Positions 37,161 through 45,616 of a DNA stretch of 64,000 nt are shown piece by piece; position 1 is the first letter of the stretch; every line of letters starts with the position of its first letter. The notes under the pieces are model-generated. The model ran no database searches and was not told where the DNA came from. It was given only the letters and a program-made list of their open reading frames with translations. This DNA comes from Myroides indicus (GTDB taxonomy: Bacteria > Bacteroidota > Bacteroidia > Flavobacteriales > Flavobacteriaceae). The stretch spans positions 62,001 to 126,000 of the forward strand of contig NZ_SOAG01000005.1 in assembly GCF_004364575.1 (NCBI RefSeq). Reading direction: 5' to 3'. The translations under genes were made by a program, and so were the position numbers.

Positions 37161-38231
37161 ATGGCATTTATCACTTTAAATAAATCAAAACTATTATACA
37201 ATTATCGATATTTAGATGATTTATTCAGCAAATCAGGTGTTAAATGGGCAGTTGTAGCAAAAGTTTTATGCGGAGACGAAACTTTTTTAAAAGAAGTGCT
37301 GGATATGAATCCATCGCAAATCTGTGATTCGAGAGTTTCAAATTTAAAAGCTATTAAAAGCTTAAATCCTGATATAGAAACAATTTACATTAAGCCTGCA
37401 CCAAACGGAAGCATAGACGAGATTGTAGAATACGCCGATATCAGTTTTAATACAGATTTAGAAACGATAAAACTTTTATCCGAAGAAGCGTTCAAACAAA
37501 ACAAAATTCACAAAATAGTGATTATGGTAGAATTGGGGGAGCTTCGTGAAGGCGTAATAAGAGAAGATCTGACCGAATTTTATAAACAAGTAATAAACTT
37601 GCCAAATATTAAGATTATTGGCTTAGGAACCAATCTTACGTGTATGTATGGCGTTCTGCCCAATCAGGACAAATTAATACAGCTCAGTTTATACAAAGAA
37701 CTCTTGGAGTTAAAGTTTAATCATCCTATTCCCTATCTCTCAGGCGGTGCCTCCGTAACAATTCCTCTTATTTTAAACGATAGTATGCCAAAAACAATCA
37801 ATCACTTTAGAATTGGAGAAACTTTATTTATGGGAACTAATGCTTATGATGGCGGAGTATATGAAAATCTGAAGCAAAACATATTTGAGCTTCACGCAGA
37901 AATAATAGAACTATACGAAAAGCCCATGATGCCTGAAGGAGACATTGGCATTAATATGACAGGTGAAAAAGTAGAGTTTAATCCGGAATGGGAAAATTCT
38001 GTCAACTACAGAGCTATTATTGATTTGGGGTTACTCGATATAGATTCGGAGCACATCACTCCCGTTTGGAAAGAAGTAGAGCTTGTAGGAGCGAGTTCTG
38101 ACATGATTGTGTTTGATTTGGGAAATAATAAAAGAGGACTCAAAGTAGGTGATACTATTCCTTTTCACATGGATTATATGGGCATTCTCCGCATTATGAA
38201 TTCCAATTATGTAACCAAAATAACAGTATAA
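37161..38231 (+). CDS. alanine/ornithine racemase-family PLP-dependent enzyme
   Basis: A 356-residue fold-type III PLP enzyme with an alanine-racemase N-terminal barrel. The PLP Lys is expected in WAVVAKVLCGDE (residue about 34), with further conserved blocks ICDSRVSNLKAIK, VELGELREGV, SGGASVTIP and RIGETLFMGTN. This layout matches the ornithine racemase (Orr)-like group rather than the biosynthetic Alr, which is longer and has a C-terminal catalytic Tyr region of another type. It is coupled to the upstream acetyltransferase gene (2-base gap). Substrate unproven. Confidence 0.86.
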   Translation: MAFITLNKSKLLYNYRYLDDLFSKSGVKWAVVAKVLCGDETFLKEVLDMNPSQICDSRVSNLKAIKSLNPDIETIYIKPAPNGSIDEIVEYADISFNTDLETIKLLSEEAFKQNKIHKIVIMVELGELREGVIREDLTEFYKQVINLPNIKIIGLGTNLTCMYGVLPNQDKLIQLSLYKELLELKFNHPIPYLSGGASVTIPLILNDSMPKTINHFRIGETLFMGTNAYDGGVYENLKQNIFELHAEIIELYEKPMMPEGDIGINMTGEKVEFNPEWENSVNYRAIIDLGLLDIDSEHITPVWKEVELVGASSDMIVFDLGNNKRGLKVGDTIPFHMDYMGILRIMNSNYVTKITV

Positions 38232-38350
38232 TATTCAGACTACAATTATCTTGAATTACATAAAACACACATTAATATTCTGTTAAAAATAATTTCAGTA
38301 ATAAAACAATCCTTTAAATTTGTTTTCATCATTTAAAACAATAATTTGTT

Positions 38351-38596
38351 ATGATTTCAACAATTATTCCTTTAGGCGGAGTAGCTCCATCAGAACTCAT
38401 AGTTGTTGTTGCAATTGCTCTTTTACTATTCGGCGGTAAAAAAATACCGGAATTAATGCGAGGGCTTGGAACAGGAATTAGAGAATTTAAACAAGCTACC
38501 CGTGACGCAGATGTTAACGTTCAAACATCGCAAGCTAAAGAAACAGGATCAAAAGTTACTGATATTACAAACGATACCAATAATAATCCTGCGTAA
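38351..38596 (+). CDS. tatA: Sec-independent translocase subunit TatA
   Basis: A small Tat component (81 residues) that polymerises to let folded proteins cross the inner membrane. It shows the N-terminal TM helix (ELIVVVAIALLLFGGKKIPEL), the FGGKKIPELMRGLG hinge with its Phe-Gly pair, the amphipathic helix GIREFKQATRDA and a polar tail. TatC is not in this window. The amidohydrolase at 45.6 kb is a possible client (Tat-like signal). Confidence 0.95.
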   Translation: MISTIIPLGGVAPSELIVVVAIALLLFGGKKIPELMRGLGTGIREFKQATRDADVNVQTSQAKETGSKVTDITNDTNNNPA

Positions 38597-38600
38597 CAAC

Positions 38601-38631
38601 AAATAAGGTCGGAAAATTTCCGACCTTATTT
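38601..38631. terminator. bidirectional terminator between tatA and purC
   Basis: 15-bp inverted repeat AAATAAGGTCGGAAA / TTTCCGACCTTATTT around one base, with T-rich 3' flank, between converging genes. Confidence 0.85.
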
Positions 38632-38648
38632 GTTTTAATAAATGTATT

Positions 38649-39332
38649 TTATCCTAAAAATTCTTTTTCCAAATCTAAAGGTGATATATAAACTCCTCCT
38701 TTGTAAACTCGCATATTTCCACCGGAAATTTCATCTATCAAGATAATTTCGTCGGTAGCTTTATCTCTTCCGAATTCTAATTTAATATCATAAAGCTCTA
38801 AATCCTTCTTCGCCAGCTCGTCTTTTATGATATGGCAAATTTCTTTAGTTCTTTCTTTTAAAACGGCGTATTCTTCCCGTTTTAAAACACCTAATTCCGC
38901 CAAAGTATCATCTGAAATCGTAGGATCTCCCCTTTCGTCATCTTTGATGGTAACTTCCACCAAAGCATCCAGTTTTTGCCCTTCGGTACAATAGGCACCA
39001 TACCTTCTCAAAAAACTACCCACTGCTCGATATCTGCAAATTACCTCCAGTCCTTTTCCAAACGGAACAGCTTCTTTTACAATCATAGAAACCTCATTTA
39101 AATCTGCTGAAACATAATGTGTCAAAACATTTTTTTGAGCTAAAACTTCAAAAAAATATTTAGTCATTTTTAATCCGCTTTTTCCTGCTCCGTCAATTGT
39201 CAGACCTACCGTGTTGGCACCCGGATCAAAAACTCCGTTTTCTCCCGTTACATCATCTTTAAATTTCAAAAGAACCTGATTGTCGGAAAGGCTATATACA
39301 TCTTTTGTCTTTCCCTTATACTTAAGAATCAT
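38649..39332 (-). CDS. purC: phosphoribosylaminoimidazole-succinocarboxamide synthase
   Basis: SAICAR synthase of de novo purine synthesis, which joins Asp to CAIR with ATP. It is the short form at 227 residues. Motifs are YKGKTKDVYSL at the N-terminus, LTHYVSADLNEVSMIVKEA, VICRYRAVGSFLRRYG (the R-x-x-x-G-S-F/L-x-R-R substrate loop) and LYDIKLEFGRD with IILIDEISGGNMRVY. It has its own promoter and stands apart from other pur genes. Confidence 0.95.
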   Translation of the reverse strand: MILKYKGKTKDVYSLSDNQVLLKFKDDVTGENGVFDPGANTVGLTIDGAGKSGLKMTKYFFEVLAQKNVLTHYVSADLNEVSMIVKEAVPFGKGLEVICRYRAVGSFLRRYGAYCTEGQKLDALVEVTIKDDERGDPTISDDTLAELGVLKREEYAVLKERTKEICHIIKDELAKKDLELYDIKLEFGRDKATDEIILIDEISGGNMRVYKGGVYISPLDLEKEFLG

Positions 39333-39354
39333 ACTTATGTGTTGTTATTTGCAC

Positions 39355-39362
39355 CAAAAATA
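39355..39362 (-). promoter_or_regulatory. -7 promoter element TATTTTTG for purC
   Basis: Exact TAnnTTTG on the minus strand, 22 bases before the purC ATG. Confidence 0.5.
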
Positions 39363-39472
39363 GTACAAAATCATTAGTTTTTATCTTGTTTTAAAAATTA
39401 AATCTTGCTTCAAATTACCTTTATTCTTTTGTGGAACATTATTTGTACTCAACTTTTCAAATTTTAGAAGGT

Positions 39473-39946
39473 ATGAAGAGCTGCATTTTCTTTCTTTTAT
39501 TAGTTTCTGCTGTATGTTTTGGTCAAAAAAATAGTTCAACGGTATACAGACCTTATGAAATAAACGAAAAAAATCTGGCAAAAGTTTTAAGCTTTGCAAA
39601 TGACACTCTATTTCAATACTTGTTTCTAATCAAAGAACGAGAGTTAAAAAACGAACTCGCTAATTATTTTAAAAGTGCTACAGGTTGCTCCGGAAAAATT
39701 AAAGATATTGAGGTTATTACTCACAATAATTCATATTTTTTAAAAAGCACCTATTCCAATCAATCTGTCATACTTACTCTTTTACATCTTACAGAAATTC
39801 CAAACATTGAGACTTATTTTTTAATATTAGGATCAAACAATTGCATTTCTCCTTCCGGTCACGAGCCTTGTTTTCCTGCAATCAATTCATACAACAATAA
39901 AAAATATAATAAATCTTGTACGTGTTTTTCTACCAAAAAAAATTAA
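39473..39946 (+). CDS. hypothetical secreted protein
   Basis: A 157-residue protein with a signal peptide ([18 protein letters not shown], cleavage probably before Gln-Lys). ATG 39473 is used because the preceding 14 in-frame residues would mask the signal. The mature part has several Cys ([28 protein letters not shown]), which suggests disulfides and a periplasmic or surface location. It is not recognised. Its 3' end overlaps the bioB stop by 4 bases on the other strand. Confidence 0.7.
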   Translation: MKSCIFFLLLVSAVCFGQKNSSTVYRPYEINEKNLAKVLSFANDTLFQYLFLIKERELKNELANYFKSATGCSGKIKDIEVITHNNSYFLKSTYSNQSVILTLLHLTEIPNIETYFLILGSNNCISPSGHEPCFPAINSYNNKKYNKSCTCFSTKKN

Positions 39947-40944
39947 AAAACAGTTTCTGTTTCCTGCTTACTATTTTGCATTGGTTTTATTCCAAGCCGA
40001 TTAAACATCTGCATATCTAAAGATAATTCAGGGTTAGGGGTAACTAATAAGGTTTTATTTTCTCCTGCAAAGATAGAGTTTGCGCCTGCCATAAAACACC
40101 ATGCCTGTTCTACTTCTGTCATTTCTATTCGCCCTGCACTCAAGCGCACCATCGATTTTGGCATAGTAATTCGTGCAGTCGCAATCATGCGCACCATATC
40201 CCAAATATCAACTTTAGGCATATTTTCCATCGGTGTTCCCTTCACGCGAGCTAATGCGTTTATAGGTACAGATTCCGGATGTGTTTCCATATTAGCTAAA
40301 GTCAGCAGTAATGAAACTCTATCTCTATCGGTTTCTCCCAAGCCAATTATACCTCCAGAACACAAAGTAATACCTGCTTTTCTTACATTTTGAAGTGTAT
40401 TCAGCCTGTTATTAAAACTTCGGGTGGAGATAATTTCATCATAAAACTCCTCAGAAGTATCCAAATTATGATTATAAGCATATAATCCGGCTTCCTGCAA
40501 ACGCTTTGCCTGATCTTCGGTAAGCATTCCCAACGTACAGCACACTTCCAGTCCTAAATCATTTATCTGCTCAACCATCTCTATCACTCTGTCAAAATCC
40601 CTATTATCTCTCACTTCTCTCCAAGCTGCAGCCATACAAAATCTAGAAGATCCATTTTCTTTGGCTTTTTGAGCATGTGCAACAACCATTTCTGTAGGCA
40701 AGAGTTTCTGAACTTTAATATCGGTATGATATCTTGCTGCTTGTCCGCAATACGAACAATCTTCCGGACATCCTCCGGTTTTTATGGATAAAAGTGTACT
40801 TACCTGTACCTCATCTGGCTTGTGATATTGTCTGTGAACTGTAGCTGCTTCATAAATCAGTTCCAATAAAGGCTTGTTATATATTGCCTCTATCTCCTCT
40901 TTAGTCCAATTATTTCTGATAATTGCTCTTTGAATTGTCTGCAT
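39943..40944 (-). CDS. bioB: biotin synthase
   Basis: Radical SAM enzyme that inserts sulfur into dethiobiotin. The 333 residues match the family. The 4Fe-4S cluster cysteines are Cys59, Cys63 and Cys66 in [13 protein letters not shown]. Later [14 protein letters not shown] and the Arg/Cys residues for the auxiliary 2Fe-2S cluster are present ([21 protein letters not shown]). It is alone here, with no other bio gene in the window. A direct repeat in front of the promoter may be a regulator site. Confidence 0.96.
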   Translation of the reverse strand: MQTIQRAIIRNNWTKEEIEAIYNKPLLELIYEAATVHRQYHKPDEVQVSTLLSIKTGGCPEDCSYCGQAARYHTDIKVQKLLPTEMVVAHAQKAKENGSSRFCMAAAWREVRDNRDFDRVIEMVEQINDLGLEVCCTLGMLTEDQAKRLQEAGLYAYNHNLDTSEEFYDEIISTRSFNNRLNTLQNVRKAGITLCSGGIIGLGETDRDRVSLLLTLANMETHPESVPINALARVKGTPMENMPKVDIWDMVRMIATARITMPKSMVRLSAGRIEMTEVEQAWCFMAGANSIFAGENKTLLVTPNPELSLDMQMFNRLGIKPMQNSKQETETVF

Positions 40945-40970
40945 AGGTAATTTTAAATTTGTTTACAACT

Positions 40971-40978
40971 CAAAAATA
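40971..40978 (-). promoter_or_regulatory. -7 promoter element TATTTTTG for bioB
   Basis: Exact TAnnTTTG on the minus strand, 26 bases before the bioB ATG. Confidence 0.5.
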
Positions 40979-41001
40979 TTAGATAACCTCAACAATAAGA
41001 T

Positions 41002-41035
41002 AGACCGGTTTCAAGATTCCATACAGACCGGGTTT
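41002..41035 (-). promoter_or_regulatory. direct repeat upstream of bioB promoter
   Basis: On the minus strand, AAACCCGGTCT and GAAACCGGTCT occur as direct repeats 23 bases apart (two helical turns), just upstream of the -7 element at 40971-40978. The spacing suits an AraC- or MocR-type regulator bound to one face. It does not match the BirA palindrome. Confidence 0.4.
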
Positions 41036-41203
41036 AAAAAAACGCAATTAATCTATAACAAAACACTGATAATCAACTATATATAAAATTAAAAACAATA
41101 TCTTAAACCTCTATTTTCTATAAGTAATATTTTGATTATTATACAGCACTATATAAAACAAGAACTTTTAAAAGCATTAAATTTAACAGTGTTACCCTAA
41201 AAT

Positions 41204-41250
41204 ATAGGTAAATTACCTATTGACTTTCTACATTTTCAGTGTGATCTTTG
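41204..41250 (+). promoter_or_regulatory. operator-promoter copy A: ATAGGTAAATTACCTAT + TTGAC + -7
   Basis: 17-bp inverted repeat at 41204-41220, followed at once by TGAC so that TTG at 41220-41222 can act as the -33 element. A -7-like GATCTTTG stands at 41243-41250, 20 bases further on. It has the same layout and orientation to transcription as copies at 56.4 and 58.9 kb. No annotated gene follows on the plus strand. Confidence 0.6.
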
Positions 41251-41373
41251 CCTTTGGAATTACAACAAATAGAAAGCTTAAACTGTAGGGATATCGAGGA
41301 GAAGCAAATAAAAGAGATTATTTCACTGAAAAAGAAATATGTTGTTTGTAAGTTGGTCAAACCGTCTTCTTAA
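41248..41373 (+). other. putative small ORF or small RNA of the orphan transcript
   Basis: The 514-base gap between bioB and the aspartyl protease gene has no long ORF. Between operator copy A and the hairpin at 41359 the frame from TTG 41248 (or TTG 41254) encodes about 40 residues (ESLNCRDIEEKQIKEIIS... ending KLVKPSS), with a protein-like mix and two Cys. There is no ATG and the first TTGs are close to the -7 element, so coding is uncertain. A regulatory RNA is the other reading. The rest of the gap (40945-41200) holds the bioB promoter and A+T-rich sequence. Confidence 0.3.
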
Positions 41374-41394
41374 ATTTTTAAGGAGGCGGTTTTT
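41359..41394 (+). terminator. terminator of orphan transcript
   Basis: AAACCGTCTTCTTAA pairs with TTAAGGAGGCGGTTT (two G-U wobbles in RNA), then a T-rich run, on the plus strand. It ends a transcript that would begin at operator copy A. Confidence 0.65.
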
Positions 41395-41458
41395 ATTTAT
41401 ATAAACTACATAATAATTAATTATAAAGCTTTAATATTTTTTACAATAAACATCCTGT

Positions 41459-42643
41459 TCATTTATGTATTTCTATAGTCTTTTCGCCGTCTCTTGTTTT
41501 AAAAGTCAAGGTTAGAATACTGTCTTCTTTTTGTATTTTAGTAAAGTTGCAATATTGTTCTTCCGTAATTCTGTCAATCGGATTATTATTAATTGCTGTA
41601 ATTTTATCGCCAACTTTAACTCCGTTCTTTTTAAGTTGTGAACCATCCCACATAAAGCAAACCTGCAATTCATCTCTGTTGTTTATACAGAATTTAGCAC
41701 CAAAATCTCTATGAACTCCAATAGCCGATTCAGCGCTTTTCGGAACTAATATCATATTGTCTTCTGCAAAGTTTAATAAGGTAATATATTCTTTGAGTAT
41801 GCCCATTCCCAAAAGCGGTTTACCATCCAAAATATATGCTGTAACATTTTTAATTTCAAAATCATCACCTATAGACAATTTATCTAATATAATTTCTTCT
41901 CTTTTACCGCTTTCCATTTGATTAATCGTCAACGTATAGTATCCTTCTCCTTTTCTGGTTTTCATTTTATTTGTTGTTTTAAAATCAGAAAAAAGCTGAA
42001 GTGTACCATCAAAACCTGTATCTAATAATGCTTTAAATTTATTTCTGCGATGACTTATATCTACCAAAGGCAATAAGCCCTGATGATAGCTTAAAGCAAT
42101 TTTTTTAGATTGATCCGGATGTTCAAAAACTCGGTCAGAAAAGGATACGGTTCCGTTAAAAATATCTATTTTCCAATTGCAAAGTTTTATAAGATTCATC
42201 CCTATAATCCCATCAATTTTAGTGCAAAGATGCTTATTAATCTGATCCAAATCGACTACGGCTAATAAAATATCATTAAACTCAATATCATTAATTTTTA
42301 TATTTTCAATAACCGTATAAGCCTCTGTTTGCTTTGCTTTTTCATCGGTAGAAGCTCCGCCTGATATTGTAATTTTATTATCTTCTTTTATTTTATCAAT
42401 ATCAATTATTTTGTCAGAAACAACAGTCATCATTGCGCCGGTATCAAATAGAAAATTATATTTTTTACCGATTATTTCTACTTCAATGATTGGATAGTAA
42501 CGGTCATTCTGGATCACCGAAGCATTTTGTTCAAATGTTCCCGAATGTTCTATATAACCTTTTAAATAATCATTAATATTATTCTGTCCAATACCAATAC
42601 ATGGAAACAGCAATAATAAAATACAAATTATAAGCTTATTCAT
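41459..42643 (-). CDS. secreted retropepsin-like aspartyl protease with PDZ domain
   Basis: A 394-residue protein with a signal peptide (MNKLIICILLLLFPCIGIGQ). Two pepsin-like halves each carry a catalytic motif: FLFDTGAMMTVVS (Asp67) and ALLDTGFDGTL (near residue 209). A PDZ domain follows at the C-terminus (residues about 325-385, NGVKVGDKITAINNNPIDRI). Two DTG motifs in one chain allow an intramolecular active site. It is probably periplasmic. It lies 83 bases downstream of the ParB-like gene on the same strand; a functional link to that pair is not evident. Confidence 0.87.
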   Translation of the reverse strand: MNKLIICILLLLFPCIGIGQNNINDYLKGYIEHSGTFEQNASVIQNDRYYPIIEVEIIGKKYNFLFDTGAMMTVVSDKIIDIDKIKEDNKITISGGASTDEKAKQTEAYTVIENIKINDIEFNDILLAVVDLDQINKHLCTKIDGIIGMNLIKLCNWKIDIFNGTVSFSDRVFEHPDQSKKIALSYHQGLLPLVDISHRRNKFKALLDTGFDGTLQLFSDFKTTNKMKTRKGEGYYTLTINQMESGKREEIILDKLSIGDDFEIKNVTAYILDGKPLLGMGILKEYITLLNFAEDNMILVPKSAESAIGVHRDFGAKFCINNRDELQVCFMWDGSQLKKNGVKVGDKITAINNNPIDRITEEQYCNFTKIQKEDSILTLTFKTRDGEKTIEIHK

Positions 42644-42726
42644 ATTGTAAAATTAAAAGTATTATTTTAAAACTTCAAATCTCCCTTTTCCAAACATAAA
42701 AATAAATATATCCTTTCTTCTTTTCT

Positions 42727-43332
42727 TTATCTCGCTTCCCATGATCGGGAAAACTCTTTATCCTGAAAAGCTTCGGCTAATCCAGTAATCTGTTTTAACC
42801 TCAACACTTCATCCGGATCCATCCCCAGTTCTTCTCCTATTCTATGATTAGTCCAGTCATTTCTTTTAAGAAATGCAACAAGTTTTGCCGATAGCTCCAC
42901 TTGATGTGTACCACGAGCCATATTATGGCGGACTGTTGATGCTACCCTGTTTTCAATCGTTTTATTTAAATAGGACACCGGCAAGTATCCCTTAAGACTT
43001 TCTTTTATATCCGGTATATTTTTACATGCTGTTGTACGATGAAAACCATCAACAACAACCCAATTGTCATCTTTTTTCTCTGTTGCTACTACAACCGGCA
43101 TCGTTAAGCCATCTTTGCGTATAGATAATTCCAACAGCTTCATCTCAGGCGGAGCCACTTTATTCGGATTATAATCGTTTCCTTCCACACAATCCATAGG
43201 TACCAGCTGAATATTGAGTGCCGGATGTTCCAATCCGATAAATTCATATAGCTGTTTAGTGATTTTATTGTATATCGCCACTTTTTCGTCAAAAGAGGCT
43301 TCTTTATTCTGTTCCAGTATTTGTGTTATCAT
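42727..43332 (-). CDS. IbrB-like ParB/sulfiredoxin-fold protein
   Basis: A 201-residue protein with a ParB N-terminal-like domain (residues about 40-130). It shows NPNKVAPPEMKLLELSIRKDG and VVVDGFHRTTACKN, the ExxR-type nucleotide motif altered to DGFHR as in IbrB-like proteins, followed by a small HTH (DWTNHRIGEELGMDPDEVLRL). In E. coli, IbrB works with IbrA to switch on immunoglobulin-binding genes, and similar pairs ride on phages and mobile elements. Its ATG lies inside the 3' end of the IbrA-like gene (29-base overlap), so the two are made together. Confidence 0.85.
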   Translation of the reverse strand: MITQILEQNKEASFDEKVAIYNKITKQLYEFIGLEHPALNIQLVPMDCVEGNDYNPNKVAPPEMKLLELSIRKDGLTMPVVVATEKKDDNWVVVDGFHRTTACKNIPDIKESLKGYLPVSYLNKTIENRVASTVRHNMARGTHQVELSAKLVAFLKRNDWTNHRIGEELGMDPDEVLRLKQITGLAEAFQDKEFSRSWEAR

Positions 43333-44530
43333 TTGCGTAATGAGGTAATTTTAAAAATATATTTAGTTGCTTTTCCATTTCACCTTTTGTTTGGGAAAAT
43401 GAAAGACCTTTGCACCAGTAATCATTTCTTAACAGTACTTTGCATATTCTTCTCCAAGAAGGGGCTTTACGCTGCGATTCCAGTTTTGGATCTGCAGTTT
43501 CCGGAATATCATTTTCAAACCCGTGATTTTTCCAGTATTCAAGAAATTTATCTATCTTTTTAAGGTAATGATTCTTTAAATAGGGAGGCATTGTATTGAG
43601 TAAAAACCGAGAATAGCTTTTATAGGTATGTCCCTCGGGAAGCGTCATTCTGAAATTACCAAATATGGTTCTTTTGTTTTCCGAATACCTGTTTCCAAAG
43701 TTAGCTCCTTCCACACGGGTAACCACTTTTGTCCAGGTTTCAGGCTCCAGTATTTTATAGAGATATAAGCCTCTTCTCTGATCATCTCCATAAGGCTGAC
43801 AAAGTCTCATCTGGGATAAAGGAACACCCGCCAGATACATCAAGTCATACACTTTGTTATAATCATAGCTATATCTTCCATTAGCAATCCATATATCCTT
43901 TGTAGCCCAATCGTATAAAGGATAAAAATTAAAAAGATTAGGAGCTATCCCCGTACTCCATTGTTGGAGTTTATAGCGCTTCTTTGAAAAGTTTGTAATC
44001 GTCCTGTATCGATTATAGCTTTCATCCGTACGAATTCCAACCAAACAAGCAGTATCTTCGCCTTGTGCAAACCATTTGCCAAACTCTAAAACAAATTCCT
44101 CAAATTCCATTCCCTTGCGAAAAAACGGAAAAAAATTTTGATCTTTAATCACTGAAGAATGATCAGGGTATTCACGAACCCAAGCACCTTGTTTTTCTTT
44201 ATCCCAACATATCCAGTGAGGTTGGAACTGGCTTACCGCGTTGCGCAGATGAATAGGAAGACAAACCCAATATGCTCTCACTTCCGGACGAGATACCATC
44301 CGCATAATATAATCAATCGTATGATGATATTGCGCTTCAAGATCTACAATCAAAACATCAACAGGCAATCTGTTATGAAGTCTGGCTGCTTCAATAGCCA
44401 TATTAAGCATCACACCGCTGTCTTTTCCTCCGCTGAAAGACACATATACTTTTCGGAAATTAGAATAGATAAAGTCAAAACGATTTACAGTAGCTTCGTA
44501 AACAGTAGTATTTTTATACGTTTTTGACAT
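43304..44530 (-). CDS. IbrA-like PAPS-reductase-family protein (DUF3440)
   Basis: A 408-residue protein with an adenine-nucleotide alpha-hydrolase (PP-loop) domain. Residues 33-38 read SGGKDS, as in PAPS reductase, DndC and tRNA thiolases, followed by a DUF3440-type C-terminal region (YDWATKDIWIANGRYSYDYNKVYDL and YRNDYWCKGLSF-like segments). It lacks the C-terminal ECGLH Cys motif of sulfate-assimilating CysH, so it is not expected to reduce PAPS. It overlaps the ParB-like partner gene by 29 bases. The gene is probably horizontally acquired; its biochemical role is unknown. Confidence 0.87.
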   Translation of the reverse strand: MSKTYKNTTVYEATVNRFDFIYSNFRKVYVSFSGGKDSGVMLNMAIEAARLHNRLPVDVLIVDLEAQYHHTIDYIMRMVSRPEVRAYWVCLPIHLRNAVSQFQPHWICWDKEKQGAWVREYPDHSSVIKDQNFFPFFRKGMEFEEFVLEFGKWFAQGEDTACLVGIRTDESYNRYRTITNFSKKRYKLQQWSTGIAPNLFNFYPLYDWATKDIWIANGRYSYDYNKVYDLMYLAGVPLSQMRLCQPYGDDQRRGLYLYKILEPETWTKVVTRVEGANFGNRYSENKRTIFGNFRMTLPEGHTYKSYSRFLLNTMPPYLKNHYLKKIDKFLEYWKNHGFENDIPETADPKLESQRKAPSWRRICKVLLRNDYWCKGLSFSQTKGEMEKQLNIFLKLPHYANDNTNTGTE

Positions 44531-44651
44531 CTTTATATTTTTATAAGGTCTAATTTACAAAAAATCAAAGAAATAATACTTTTCTGAGATTGGTATTTAA
44601 GTTTCCCCTTATAATTTATTAGTTAAATGCTGTTAGTTCTGAGCATGTAAC

Positions 44652-44771
44652 TTATAGCGCAAAAAACACTTCTTTCTTATCCACTTTAAGCGCTCGGGAG
44701 ATAGCCACTGCAGTATTAACTCTCATAAAATACAATCCGCTGCCGGCATTATTCGGTTTTACCCTTGATTA
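44652..44771 (-). pseudogene. remnant of an XRE-type HTH regulator gene
   Basis: The 397-base gap between the IbrA-like and ankyrin genes has no intact gene. On the minus strand a frame ending at 44652 reads RVNTAVAISRALKVDKKEVFFAL and stops. It lines up with the end of a Cro/C1 HTH (compare the usual TALKIAKALxVxxxELF). The first half of the HTH is missing or out of frame. It is probably the relic of a regulator that came with the IbrA/B pair. Nothing else is seen in the gap. Confidence 0.4.
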
Positions 44772-44927
44772 GTTTTATTTACACTTTTAGGCAATACATA
44801 AAGCAAAAATACTTACAACCATAAGCTTCAACCAGTACAGTACACTCCAGCAAACTTTGATTTACCTTAAAAAAGACCAGTTTGTAAACAGACCTTAATA
44901 AATGCTATAAATCATCTGACAAACGAT

Positions 44928-45596
44928 TTACGATTTAATAATTGCAACAATTTCTTTATAACCTTTCCGTTCGGCATGCTGTAAAGGCGTTACACCATCG
45001 TAATCCGCAATATCCATTTTAGCTCCTGCATCTTTTAAAATTTGAACGATTTGCTGGTATTTTTTACTTCCATCTCCTAAAATAACGGCTTCCATCAAAG
45101 CTGTCCAACCCAAACGATTCACATGATCGACAGGATAACTTTTAGTATTTGCCAATAATCGTACGGTTTCTACGTGACCACGTTCACAAGCGGGAATCAA
45201 AGCTGAACCGTAATACCGATTAAATACATCAAAACGAGCTCCGTTATCTAAAAAAAGCCGAACCAATTCAGTTTGTCCGCTGGCTCCGGCATATAAAAAT
45301 GGGCTGTCCAAATTATCCGCTTGCTGATTAACATCTGCACCATGCTCTACCAGTAATTTTGCCATTTCAAAACTTTTGTTATTTACTGCAATCAATAATA
45401 TCGAGCGTTTATTGTTGTCCGCAGTATTTACATTTGCACCGTTTTCCAAAGCTTTAGCAACCATTTGCAGGTTGTTCTTTTTAACTGCTTTTAAAATATT
45501 CTCCTCATTCATAATTTCTGTATTTACATCGTCTGTTCTTGAATGACATGAGGCTATCGTCACCATCATTGCCAATGCTATAAAAATTAATTTCAT
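44928..45596 (-). CDS. ankyrin-repeat lipoprotein
   Basis: A 222-residue protein with a lipoprotein signal (lipobox IASC, Cys17) and about five ankyrin repeats from residue 30 to the end. Examples are NLQMVAKALENGANVNTAD, NKSFEMAKLLVEHGADVNQQ, GQTELVRLFLDNGARFD and GYKEIVAIIKS. Ankyrin repeats make protein contacts, so it probably binds a partner at the periplasmic face of a membrane. It lies 20 bases downstream of the amidohydrolase gene and likely shares its transcript. Confidence 0.9.
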   Translation of the reverse strand: MKLIFIALAMMVTIASCHSRTDDVNTEIMNEENILKAVKKNNLQMVAKALENGANVNTADNNKRSILLIAVNNKSFEMAKLLVEHGADVNQQADNLDSPFLYAGASGQTELVRLFLDNGARFDVFNRYYGSALIPACERGHVETVRLLANTKSYPVDHVNRLGWTALMEAVILGDGSKKYQQIVQILKDAGAKMDIADYDGVTPLQHAERKGYKEIVAIIKS

Positions 45597-45616
45597 TTTT
45601 CTGTTCTACTATCAGA

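Noticed and set aside
40937-40950. Half of the ATAGGTAA repeat at the start of bioB
   Set aside because: Only the left arm is present and it overlaps the start codon; no -33/-7 layout follows as at the three full sites.
41339-41404. 22-codon ATG frame (MLFVSWSNRLLK...) running through the orphan terminator
   Set aside because: It runs through the hairpin and T run and has no ribosome-binding context, so it is unlikely to be translated.
42727-43332. ParB of a chromosome or plasmid partition system
   Set aside because: No ParA gene or parS-like site is near, and the DGFHR motif with an overlapping PP-loop gene fits the IbrB type.
43304-44530. CysH, sulfate-assimilation PAPS reductase
   Set aside because: The C-terminal Cys motif of CysH is missing, the protein is much longer, and no sulfate genes are nearby.
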